Source: Paenibacillus rhizophilus
Lineage (GTDB): Bacteria > Bacillota > Bacilli > Paenibacillales > Paenibacillaceae
DNA length: 64,000 bases
Direction: 5' to 3'
Assembly: GCF_003854965.1 (NCBI RefSeq)
Contig: NZ_RQPI01000006.1
Location: 223,911-287,910, forward strand
Shown here: positions 33,116 through 41,662 of the stretch, in pieces
Numbering within the stretch: position 1 is the stretch's first letter
Layout: every line of letters starts with the position of its first letter
Notes under the pieces: generated by a model
Seen by the model: only the letters and a program-made list of their open reading frames with translations
Databases searched by the model: none
Told to the model about the DNA's origin: nothing
Position numbers and translations under genes: made by a program

Positions 33116-33922
33116 ATGGAATCGGGTAGTATGCTGAAAACGGGCTTAACGGATTCGTGGGAAGTCGCTTCCGGCATCGTCGGACTCAGGACGCTGTTTG
33201 TCAACGTCGCCTTCCTTGGACGGACAGGAGGCGATTGGATTCTGGTGGACGCGGGGCTCGGGATGTTCGCCGGCAGCATCCGCAAGCTGGCACAGAAACG
33301 GTTCGGCCGTCCGCCGGCGGCGATTATCCTGACACATGGCCATTTCGACCATGTCGGCACGATAGGCGAACTGATCGAAGAATGGAGCGTCCCCGTATAC
33401 GCTCATTTGCTGGAGCTCCCCTATTTGACCGGCAAGCAGGATTATCCTCCGGGCGATCCTTCCGTAGACGGGGGGATGATGGCGGAAATATCCCCTCTCT
33501 ATCCGCACCGCGGAATGGATCTGGGCGGCGCTGTAGCCGCGCTGCCGGAGGACGGCAGCGTGCCGGGAGCCGAGGGCTGGCGCTGGGTGCATACGCCCGG
33601 CCACAGCCCGGGGCATATTTCTCTGTTTCGGGACGCCGATAAGGCACTGATTGCCGGGGACGCCTTTATCACCGTGAAGCAGGAATCCGCGCTCTCGGTT
33701 GTCCGGCAGGATAAGGAAATTCATGGACCGCCGACCTATTTTACACCTGATTGGGCGGCTGCCGAGAAGTCGGTCGTTAGACTGGCCGGTTTGAAGCCGC
33801 AGTTTGCACTCACCGGCCACGGCTTGCCGGTGAGCGGCGCGGAGCTGTCCGCCCGGCTTGAGTATTTGGCGGTCCATTTTAAAGAAATGGCTGTTCCGGA
33901 TCATGGGAAATATTTGAGGTAA
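33116..33922 (+). CDS. MBL-fold metallo-hydrolase
   Basis: 268 residues with the metallo-beta-lactamase fold. The zinc motif THGHFDHVG gives His 74, His 76, Asp 78 and His 79. The third His is in HTPGHSPGH, the bridging Asp in LIAGDAF and the last His in LTGHGLPV. It resembles hydroxyacylglutathione hydrolase-like and other thiol-ester hydrolases, but its substrate cannot be read from the sequence. An ideal AGGAGG lies before the ATG. Confidence 0.9.
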   Translation: MESGSMLKTGLTDSWEVASGIVGLRTLFVNVAFLGRTGGDWILVDAGLGMFAGSIRKLAQKRFGRPPAAIILTHGHFDHVGTIGELIEEWSVPVYAHLLELPYLTGKQDYPPGDPSVDGGMMAEISPLYPHRGMDLGGAVAALPEDGSVPGAEGWRWVHTPGHSPGHISLFRDADKALIAGDAFITVKQESALSVVRQDKEIHGPPTYFTPDWAAAEKSVVRLAGLKPQFALTGHGLPVSGAELSARLEYLAVHFKEMAVPDHGKYLR

Positions 33923-33940
33923 CAGTATCGGACCAGGAAC

Positions 33941-33993
33941 AAGACCGTACGGCGGACAGATGGATGGTCGTCCGATCCGGCGCGGTCTTTTTG
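33941..33993 (+). terminator. Terminator after the MBL gene
   Basis: AAGACCG and CGGTCTTTTT flank an inner GGAC/GTCC stem. Confidence 0.75.
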
Positions 33994-34046
33994 GGCTGGG
34001 AGACAATGGCCCGGAAGGCTGGCCGCAAGGGCTCCGGCGGCTCCTT

Positions 34047-34685
34047 CTAGCCTTTTTTCCTCGCGAACATCGTTCTCAGAATATAGTCATGCTTGCCTTC
34101 AGCCGCACCGTTCAGACTCTCGTGCAAGGTGCCGGTTTCCAAAATATCCGTTCCGGAGAAATGGGCCGCCCAATCTTTTTCGCTGAAAAAATGTGCGTAC
34201 TTCCCCTCTTTATACCGGTAAGTTCCGGGTTCAAGACTCTCCCCGCGCCCATTGCATGGGTCCTCGTCGGAGAAACCGGTGAAATACAAAAATCCTCCCG
34301 GCCGAAGGCGGTTCAGACAGGCCGCCACCAGCTTCCGGCGCTCCGGCTCCAGAAATAAGTGCAGCAAATCATAGCAGTATACCGCGTCGCAGAATTCGTC
34401 TGGCTCCCGGTCATCCAGCGCGGAGCCGCACCGGATCTCGCTGTCCGGGTCCCACTCACTCGCCAGCTTCACGGCGGTTTCGCTAAGTTCGACTCCCTCC
34501 ACGATGAACTCCCGTGAAAAAGCCTTTGTATTGCGCCCGTAACCGGCCCCGGGAACAAATACCGTTCGTACGTTATGCGGCAGAAACAGCTCTCTTGCCT
34601 TCCAGGCGGTTGGGCTGGGCTCCGTACCCCAAATCATGCCTTCGCTGCCGAATCTTCGTTCCCAATATTGTTCGTAAGTCCGCAT
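34047..34685 (-). CDS. Class I SAM-dependent methyltransferase
   Basis: 212 residues. The start YEQYWERRFGSEGMIWGTEPS and the SAM motif FVPGAGYGRNTKAF (about 43-56) with EGVELSETAV and YDLLHLF mark a TehB/thiopurine-type or ubiE-like methyltransferase. The substrate is unknown. GGGAGG lies just upstream of the ATG. The gene stands alone and converges on the MBL gene. Confidence 0.88.
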   Translation of the reverse strand: MRTYEQYWERRFGSEGMIWGTEPSPTAWKARELFLPHNVRTVFVPGAGYGRNTKAFSREFIVEGVELSETAVKLASEWDPDSEIRCGSALDDREPDEFCDAVYCYDLLHLFLEPERRKLVAACLNRLRPGGFLYFTGFSDEDPCNGRGESLEPGTYRYKEGKYAHFFSEKDWAAHFSGTDILETGTLHESLNGAAEGKHDYILRTMFARKKG

Positions 34686-34910
34686 ACAGCCTCCCGTTGA
34701 TTTTTTCGCATCCCTATGCTCAATTATTTCGCCCCTTCGGCTTCCAAATCCTCCCTTTGAAGGAAGAGTTTAAGCTTATGCAGTGCATGAAAAAAGGCCG
34801 TTCTCCCTCCGCGGTTTACAACAAAATCGGTCTTTATAGAGTGCTGGACACGTATAGATAGAATCGGGAATATATCATCTTTACGAAGAATTGAAGGAGC
34901 GGAAGGAAGT

Positions 34911-35927
34911 ATGAGAATACCGGTTATTGTCCTGGGCGGATTTTTGGGAAGCGGAAAAACGACCCTGCTGCTGTCTCTGCTGAAAGAGAGCTATGCGCGA
35001 GGTCTGCAGCCGGGCGTTCTGATGAATGAGCTAGGCAAACAGGATGTGGACGGCTATATTCTGGAGGAGCAGACCGGCGCGGCGGTTGAGAAGCTGCTGG
35101 ACGGCTGCGTATGCTGCAGCCGCAAGGAAGAGCTCGGGGCTAATCTTGAGCTGCTGATCAAACGGCGCCCCGACGTTATTTATATAGAGCTTACCGGCGT
35201 GGCGGACCCCGTTGAAATTGCGCAGGCGCTTCGGGAACCCTGCTGGGAAAGCAGGCTGTCGGTGCATTCTTTGGTAACGATGGTCGATGCCGAAAATGTG
35301 CTGGACTACAACAGCCGGCTGTCCGCCGACAAGCAGCTCGTCCGGACTTTGCGCAGCCAACTGGCTGCCGCGAATCTCATTATCGTGAACAAAAGCGACC
35401 TCGTAGAGCAGGAAACGCTCTGGAAAATTGAAAAGCTGATCCGCAAGCGAAACGCCGCAGCGGACATCGAATTCACCATATTTAGCCGGATTGGGCTGAA
35501 CCCGCTGCTGGATGGAATAGCTCCAAGGGAGAAGCAGCCCCTGCCGAAGCGGGCGCCGGCGGAATTCAAGGGAAGCTTGCTTAAAAAAGCGGCTGCGGAA
35601 CAAAAAAAAGCCGAACCGGGCCCGGCGCCAGCCCAGCACAGCGATTCATTTTCGCAGGTTGGCGCAGTTACGCTGGCTTTTCCGCAGGGGAAGGCGCTGC
35701 CCAAGGCGGTGCTGGAAAGCTTTTTCCGGGAATGGGCGGACAGGCTGCTGCGCGCCAAAGGGCATGTCCGGCTTCCGGGCGGGGAGCCGGTGCAGCTTGT
35801 TCAGCATGCAGGCTCCCGGACAACGTGGGAAAATTCCAGTTATCCGGGTACACCTTATCTCGTATTTATCGGCATGAACATCGACAGGGAACAGCTGGCT
35901 GAGCGTTGGTCCGCCCTGTTCCGCTGA
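34911..35927 (+). CDS. COG0523 (CobW/YciC-like) metallochaperone GTPase
   Basis: 338 residues. The Walker A motif is GGFLGSGKTTLL (9-20), the metal-binding CxCC motif GCVCC lies at 65-69 with Cys 66, 68 and 69, and NKSDL is the guanine-specificity motif. The C-terminal CobW_C domain starts after an Ala/Lys/Pro-rich linker near 205-245. COG0523 proteins deliver Zn, Co or other metals. The linker is not His-rich. It starts a three-gene plus-strand group (permease after 20 bases, TIGR03943 protein after a further 59). No convincing Zur box was found upstream. Confidence 0.9.
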   Translation: MRIPVIVLGGFLGSGKTTLLLSLLKESYARGLQPGVLMNELGKQDVDGYILEEQTGAAVEKLLDGCVCCSRKEELGANLELLIKRRPDVIYIELTGVADPVEIAQALREPCWESRLSVHSLVTMVDAENVLDYNSRLSADKQLVRTLRSQLAAANLIIVNKSDLVEQETLWKIEKLIRKRNAAADIEFTIFSRIGLNPLLDGIAPREKQPLPKRAPAEFKGSLLKKAAAEQKKAEPGPAPAQHSDSFSQVGAVTLAFPQGKALPKAVLESFFREWADRLLRAKGHVRLPGGEPVQLVQHAGSRTTWENSSYPGTPYLVFIGMNIDREQLAERWSALFR

Positions 35928-35947
35928 GCAAAGGAGGAAGCCGCCGC

Positions 35948-36937
35948 ATGGCCGCCTTTTCGCCGATCAAAATGCTGCCGCTGCTTCTTCCCGCGGCTTT
36001 TCTGATCATTCCCGTCGTCCTGTGGCTGCCCTATCACCTTGAGCTGCTGGACAATGCTTATCTGTATACGTTTAAAACGGGTTTTATCGGCATTTTGCTG
36101 GAGGCCCTGCCTTTCGTGCTGGCCGGCGCGCTGCTCTCCTCGCTGATCGGCGTATTCGTGCCGGATGAAGCGATTACGCGCTGGATTCCGCGGCGAGTGT
36201 TTCCGGCCTTGCTGTTCGCCTGTCTGCTGGGCGTGATCTTCCCCATCTGCGAATGCGGAATGATTCCGCTCGTCCGGCGGCTGATGCGCAAGGGCATGCC
36301 GCTGCATGTCGGGGTCGCGTTCATTCTGTCCGGCCCTATTCTGAATCCGATCGTCTTCACCGCCACACTGACCGCCTTCCGCAGTCATCCGAGCCTGGCT
36401 TACGCGCGCATGGGGCTTGCCTTCGCCGTGGCTTTCATTATAGGACTTATCCTATATATTACTGTCAAAAGTTCGCCGCTCCGGCTTTCGATTCCGCGCG
36501 GCGGCGAGGCTGAGCATCACGACGGCATGAGGGGGGGCAAGCTGGCGGCTGTGTTCACACATGCTGCGGATGATTTTTTTGAAATGGGAAAATACCTGAT
36601 ATTCGGCTGTCTGCTCACCTCCCTGATCCAGACGTTCGTTGTCCAGAGCAGTCTTGCTTCCATCGGCGCCAGACCGCTTGGCTCCTATCTGTTTATGATG
36701 GGTTTTGCTTTTATTTTGTCGCTCTGCTCCACCTCCGACGCCTTCGTAGGGGCGGCTTTCCTGCATTCCTTCCCATCCGGATCGCTGCTCGCCTTTATGG
36801 TGCTGGGGCCGATGCTCGATTTCAAAAATGCCATGATGCTGCTGTCGCTATTCAAGACCCGTTTTGCATTCTATTTGTTCTTTCTGATCGCTTCCATTGT
36901 GTTTACCGGCGCGATCCTGCTATCCGGGTGGCTGTGA
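35948..36937 (+). CDS. ycgR: Permease of the DUF318/YcgR (SO_0444-like) family
   Basis: 329 residues with about eight to nine transmembrane helices. Two cysteine-containing motifs, FPICECGMIPLVRR in the first half and LSLCSTSDAFV in the second, are typical of this permease family, and metal coordination at the CxC is plausible. B. subtilis YcgR pairs with YcgQ as here. An AAAGGAGG site lies before the ATG 35948, which was preferred to an earlier in-frame ATG inside the preceding gene. The exported substrate is unknown; metal ions are the usual guess. Confidence 0.87.
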   Translation: MAAFSPIKMLPLLLPAAFLIIPVVLWLPYHLELLDNAYLYTFKTGFIGILLEALPFVLAGALLSSLIGVFVPDEAITRWIPRRVFPALLFACLLGVIFPICECGMIPLVRRLMRKGMPLHVGVAFILSGPILNPIVFTATLTAFRSHPSLAYARMGLAFAVAFIIGLILYITVKSSPLRLSIPRGGEAEHHDGMRGGKLAAVFTHAADDFFEMGKYLIFGCLLTSLIQTFVVQSSLASIGARPLGSYLFMMGFAFILSLCSTSDAFVGAAFLHSFPSGSLLAFMVLGPMLDFKNAMMLLSLFKTRFAFYLFFLIASIVFTGAILLSGWL

Positions 36938-36996
36938 CGGCCCCATTACCATGATCCGGCCAGTTTTTGCGATGTATTTTTTGGGGAGGAAATCTC

Positions 36997-37863
36997 ATGA
37001 ATAACTACGGCAGCATCCAACGCCACTACGTATTCCGGGCAGCCGTTCTGCTGACATTCGCCGTCTATATCGAACACCTGTCGCGGCAAGATGCGCTCCA
37101 CTATTATGTCACTCCGGGGCTGGCGTTCTGGGTCAAGCTCTGTCCGATCCCGCTCTCCTTCATGGCGCTCGGGCTGGCGGCTCAGGCCTTGTTTGGCAGG
37201 GGAAGCGCCATATGCGATTGCGGCCACCAGCTTCCGAGGTCAAGGGCCCGCAGCGCCGCGATTTACGGCACCTTTCTGTTCCCTTTGCTGCTCGGGTTCG
37301 CTTTGCCGGACCGCGCGCTTGGAAGCGCCGCCGCGGCCAACAAGGGAGTTTCGTTAACCTTTTCAACAGACCGCCCCAAAGAAGCCGCCAAGTTTCAGAC
37401 CGACGATCCGTTCGCGGCGGAGTTCTCCGCCTTGGCCAGGAAGCTGTACACTCAGCCGGTCATTCCCGTATATCCGCAAATCTTCTCGGAAACGTTGGGG
37501 GCGCTTGATATGTATAAACATGATTTCAAGGATAAGGAAATTGTGGTCAGCGGCTTTTTGTATCGTGAGGATTCCGCCTCCTCGGGCGGCCGCTTTGTGG
37601 TAAGCCGCTTTCTGGTGCAGTGCTGCACCGCGGATGCAACGCCGCTGGGTATCCTCGTAAACGCCGAACGGCAAAAAAGCCTGCCCGCGGATACCTGGAT
37701 CAAGATTCGGGGCAAGCTTCAAGTTGTAGTCTATAAGGGAAAGGAAACGCTGCAGATCGACGCCGAATCTGTAACGCCGCTTAACCAGCCTTCCACTCCG
37801 TACGTATATACCAGCTCCGATTCCGTAGAAGAATGGAACGAGCTGCAGACTGCCGCTAAATGA
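36997..37863 (+). CDS. ycgQ: TIGR03943 family putative permease subunit (YcgQ-like)
   Basis: 288 residues. Two or three N-terminal transmembrane segments, with a CDCGHQLPRS motif in the intervening loop (a Cys pair plus His), precede a soluble domain. The soluble domain contains YPQIFSETLG, DKEIVVSGFLYRED and RFLVQCCTADATPLGILV, which are characteristic of DUF1980/TIGR03943. It acts as partner of the DUF318 permease, and the two genes are adjacent with GGGGAGG before this ATG. The third gene of the metal-type cluster; its biochemical role is not known. Confidence 0.87.
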   Translation: MNNYGSIQRHYVFRAAVLLTFAVYIEHLSRQDALHYYVTPGLAFWVKLCPIPLSFMALGLAAQALFGRGSAICDCGHQLPRSRARSAAIYGTFLFPLLLGFALPDRALGSAAAANKGVSLTFSTDRPKEAAKFQTDDPFAAEFSALARKLYTQPVIPVYPQIFSETLGALDMYKHDFKDKEIVVSGFLYREDSASSGGRFVVSRFLVQCCTADATPLGILVNAERQKSLPADTWIKIRGKLQVVVYKGKETLQIDAESVTPLNQPSTPYVYTSSDSVEEWNELQTAAK

Positions 37864-37948
37864 CGGCATTTTGATCGTCGACCGAGGCCGCCGTCCCTGG
37901 CACGGATCGCTGTCATCGATCCATGATCCGGGATGATGATCATCGGTC

Positions 37949-40900
37949 TCAATCACTCTCTTTCGAAATCGCTTTGCCGGTCAGGGCGTTCCCTGCCCCC
38001 CACTGCTTCAGCACCCTGTCCAGATCATCGCCGTGGATGGGCTTGGAAATGAAATCCTGCATTCCCGCATTGATGCACATCTCCCTGTCTTCTTTTCTTG
38101 CAAAAGCCGTTACCGCAACAATGACCGGATGGGAGCCGTGCTTCTCCCTGATCAGAGCGGTCGCCTCAAGTCCGTCCATGACCGGCATTTGAATATCCAT
38201 AAAGACCAAATCGTAGTCCTTTGAGCCGACGGCTCGCACAGCCTGTTCTCCATTCTCCACAATATCCGCCTGATATCCCCGTTTCCGCAAATAAGTTCTG
38301 AGCAAATGCCGGTTGACCGGATGATCCTCGGAGATCAGGATGGACAGCGGACCATACAGGCCTTCCGCAGCCAATTTTACGGCAATCCGTTTGTTCTTCT
38401 TATCCTCAGCCGCCTTCGTTCCGGATGCCGGGGCTCCGCCCGGAAGGGAGGCTTCTACTGTAAAATAAAATGAAGAACCTTCGCCTTCCCGGCTGTCCAC
38501 TCCGATCGTACCGCCGAGAAGCTCGACCAGCTTTTTACTGATCGCAAGCCCAAGGCCCGTTCCACCATATTTCCGGTTAATGGACGGATGGAGCTGCGTA
38601 AAGGATTGAAAGAGCTGTCCATGCCTGTTCTCTGGAATGCCGATACCAGTGTCCGTTACCGTGAACTGTACGATGATTCGTGAATAATCCCGGACCGCGG
38701 CCAGCTTCGCTTCAATGTCAATACTGCCGCTATCCGTGAACTTAACAGCGTTGCCAACCAGATTGACGAGAATTTGCCGCAGTCTGGCCTCGTCGGTGAT
38801 CAGCGTATTCGGAAGAGCCGGATCAATGTCATAGCTGAGATTCAGCTTCTTATCCGTTACCTTAGGATAGAACAGATCCCTCACGCCCTGGAGCACGCTT
38901 CGCAAGTCCACTTCCTTCAGTTCGAGCGTCATCATGCCCGCTTCAATTTTGCTGAAATCCAGTACTTCATTTAAAATATGCAGCAGCGATTCGCCGCTCT
39001 GGCTGATGATCTCGGCATATCCGCGCTGTTCCTCATCCAGTTCCGTATCCTTGAGGAGATCCGTCATCCCGATGATGCCGTTCATCGGCGTGCGCAGCTC
39101 ATGGCTCATAATCGCCAGAAACTCCGATTTGGCACGGTCCGCCTGCTCGGCGGACTCTTTGGCCCGTCTGATCTCCTTCTCTTCCGTAATGTCCCGGAAT
39201 ACGACGACGGTTCCTTTTCTTATGCCATTGTCATACAGCGGAGTCATACGGTATTTGACGAGAAAGCTTGAGCCGTCCTGCCGCCAGAAGACGCCTTCCC
39301 GCTCATCGTACATCCCGCTTTCCGAAAAGGTCCGAATCAGGCTCGTTTGCTCGCCCGCATATTCTCCGCTCAGCTGCGTCAGCTGAATGGAGCCTCCGTG
39401 GCTGCGCCCCGTCCATTCTCCGGGTCCGTACCCCAGCATACTGGCTGCAGCGGGATTGATGAACATCGTCCGCCCTTCCGTATCGATGCCGAATATTCCT
39501 TCGGATACCGAATTCAAGATCAGCGCATGCTCATAGCTCAGCTTCTCGATCTGCCGAAGATGGCGTTTATGTTCCGTAATGTCGCTTGTAATGCTGAACA
39601 CGCCCACAACCTCGCCGTCCACCAGTATGGGCACCAAAATAACGCTGGCTTCCACGATATGCCCATCCCGGTGAACGATTCGGCTCTCAAATGTCTGGGC
39701 AATGCCCCCCGCGGCGCGGCGGAAACGTTCGCTCACATGTTCCAGTTCATCCGTATCGATTACTTCCGTGAAGAAGGACATCAGGAGATCGGAGTAGCTG
39801 TAGCCGGTCAAATATTCCATGCTGGAATTCACGGACAAGGTCCGGCCGAGCAGGTCCATCGCACTGATAGCGGAAGGATTGTATTCGAACAAGGATTTAT
39901 AACGGTTCTGGCTCTCTTCAAGCCTCATTTCATACTGCTTGCGCTCCCGGGCGTCCCGTGAAACCGCAATAATCTCATAGTCCTGCCTCTCTTCCGAATA
40001 GACATGGCGGATCGTCGTCTCGGTCCACATATAGGTTCCGTCCTTGCATAAAAAGCGGAACAGAATCGGAAGATTCTCTTTACCCTCGATGCATTCCTCC
40101 AAATAATGCTTCACCTTGTCCACATCATCCGGATGGATATAATCGATCCCCCGGGTCCCTGTCATCTCTTCCGGCGTATAGCCGTACATCGGCAGGCAGA
40201 TCGACGAAGCGTACAGATAAGTCGCATATCCGTCAACCGCGTTGCGCGATATGAAATCCAGTGAATTCTCCGAGATCAGACGGTAGTTCCGCTCGCTTAT
40301 CCGCAGCTTCTCTTCCATCTGGTGGTGCTCGGTGACATCCTGCATAATACCGCTGACAGAAAGCATTCTACCGTTTTCATCCTTTACCGCTTCCCAGTGA
40401 CAGTCAATGTATTTCAGGCTATCGCCGTTTATAATGCGGATAACCATCTGGCCGCTTATTCCATCCTCTACCGACTGGCACAACACTTCCAGGAACCTTT
40501 CGCGATCGCCCGGCTCCATACGGGACAGGAACAAATCCGGATCGCTGCTTCCGTGTCCGAGGGAGCCTCCTTCCTCTTCGTCTATCCAAAATATATGCCG
40601 CAGCTCTTTTGATACCGTCAAACGGCCCGTACCCGCATCACATTCCCAAGAGCCCATGCGGGCCAAATGCTGCGCTTTCGCGAGCATGTCCTCATGCTTC
40701 TTGCGCTCCGAGACATCGCGGGCGATGGTCATGATCTGCTGCATATCACCCTCTTCGTCCCGCATCACCTTGCAGCTGCTCTCAATCCATAAATAGCGGC
40801 CGTCCTTGTGGCGGACCCTGCGGGTGAAGACCTTGCCGAACGAGTTATACTCACCGTACTGTGTTACATCCAGCGCATCGTCTGTGTGGTAGAAAAGAGG

Positions 40901-41440
40901 CCGCTTCTTTCCGATAACTTCATCCACTGAGTAACCGAGAAGCTGCTCGACGGAAGGGGAAACATGAAGCAGCGTGCCGTCCGGCTTGCTTAAGGAAATC
41001 ATGTCGGGGCTGTTCTCAGTGATCAGTCTATATAAATGCTCGCGTTCCCGCAGCTTCTCTTCGGCCAGCTTGCGGTTCGTAATATCGGTCATTTCGACAA
41101 CCAGGCAAGAAGGGTCGCCGTCCGGCTGTTCCCGGATCAAGAATAAATGAAGCTGTGTCCACAGCAGCCCGCCGTCTTTGCGGATGAACCGCTTTTCTTT
41201 GCTGCATTCCTCCCCTGGGAGCGACAGCAAAAAGGTAACAATGGAAGAGGGATCGGATGTGTACTCTCCACCCGGCATCATACGATCCCCATAACGAAGG
41301 CCCGTCAGTTCATCCTCGGTATACCCGAACATGCGGCAAAGAGCCGGATTACAACGTATCATCGCCCCTTCTTGCAACAAAACCACGGCTATTCCGCTGG
41401 ATGAGCGAAGATAAATCTGTTCAAATATGATATCTGACAC
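37949..41440 (-). CDS. Multi-PAS hybrid sensor histidine kinase
   Basis: 1163 residues from GTG 41438-41440 (GAGGAGGG 7 bases upstream). In order: six PAS/PAC sensor domains over roughly residues 5-730, visible as repeated LLGYSVDEV or MFGYTEDEL-like motifs with PAC tails such as ITDRK or ISERK. They are followed by a HisKA domain with MSHELRTPMNG (phospho-His about 780), an HATPase domain with NLVGNAVKFTD and DTGIGI, and a C-terminal receiver domain with FMDIQMPVMDG (phospho-Asp about 1082). No transmembrane segment is evident, so it is probably cytosolic and senses internal signals. The large PAS array suggests integration of several inputs or a phosphorelay. Confidence 0.92.
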   Translation of the reverse strand: MSDIIFEQIYLRSSSGIAVVLLQEGAMIRCNPALCRMFGYTEDELTGLRYGDRMMPGGEYTSDPSSIVTFLLSLPGEECSKEKRFIRKDGGLLWTQLHLFLIREQPDGDPSCLVVEMTDITNRKLAEEKLREREHLYRLITENSPDMISLSKPDGTLLHVSPSVEQLLGYSVDEVIGKKRPLFYHTDDALDVTQYGEYNSFGKVFTRRVRHKDGRYLWIESSCKVMRDEEGDMQQIMTIARDVSERKKHEDMLAKAQHLARMGSWECDAGTGRLTVSKELRHIFWIDEEEGGSLGHGSSDPDLFLSRMEPGDRERFLEVLCQSVEDGISGQMVIRIINGDSLKYIDCHWEAVKDENGRMLSVSGIMQDVTEHHQMEEKLRISERNYRLISENSLDFISRNAVDGYATYLYASSICLPMYGYTPEEMTGTRGIDYIHPDDVDKVKHYLEECIEGKENLPILFRFLCKDGTYMWTETTIRHVYSEERQDYEIIAVSRDARERKQYEMRLEESQNRYKSLFEYNPSAISAMDLLGRTLSVNSSMEYLTGYSYSDLLMSFFTEVIDTDELEHVSERFRRAAGGIAQTFESRIVHRDGHIVEASVILVPILVDGEVVGVFSITSDITEHKRHLRQIEKLSYEHALILNSVSEGIFGIDTEGRTMFINPAAASMLGYGPGEWTGRSHGGSIQLTQLSGEYAGEQTSLIRTFSESGMYDEREGVFWRQDGSSFLVKYRMTPLYDNGIRKGTVVVFRDITEEKEIRRAKESAEQADRAKSEFLAIMSHELRTPMNGIIGMTDLLKDTELDEEQRGYAEIISQSGESLLHILNEVLDFSKIEAGMMTLELKEVDLRSVLQGVRDLFYPKVTDKKLNLSYDIDPALPNTLITDEARLRQILVNLVGNAVKFTDSGSIDIEAKLAAVRDYSRIIVQFTVTDTGIGIPENRHGQLFQSFTQLHPSINRKYGGTGLGLAISKKLVELLGGTIGVDSREGEGSSFYFTVEASLPGGAPASGTKAAEDKKNKRIAVKLAAEGLYGPLSILISEDHPVNRHLLRTYLRKRGYQADIVENGEQAVRAVGSKDYDLVFMDIQMPVMDGLEATALIREKHGSHPVIVAVTAFARKEDREMCINAGMQDFISKPIHGDDLDRVLKQWGAGNALTGKAISKESD

Positions 41441-41571
41441 AAAGGAGCCCTCCTCTGCAAGCATGCGGCGGTATATTGAAATACTACCTTAAGTATACCG
41501 GGTTTCGACAAAATAATCTAAGAACTTTCCACAAAAAGGAACAGGGGAGCGCTCAACTTCGAATATTAACA

Positions 41572-41608
41572 AAAACAAGCCTCCGGGGAAGAACTCTTCC
41601 CCGGAGGC
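41572..41608 (-). terminator. Terminator after the first chemoreceptor gene
   Basis: On the minus strand GCCTCCGGGGAAGA and TCTTCCCCGGAGGC form a strong stem followed by TTGTTTTTG. Confidence 0.9.
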
Positions 41609-41662
41609 CCGTATGAAGGACATCGTTTTGTCTCAGCTGAGAGCGACAATGATCGCCGTGAT

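Noticed and set aside
34686..34910. Zur box upstream of the COG0523 gene
   Set aside because: No sequence near the TCGTAAT-N-ATTACGA pattern was found.
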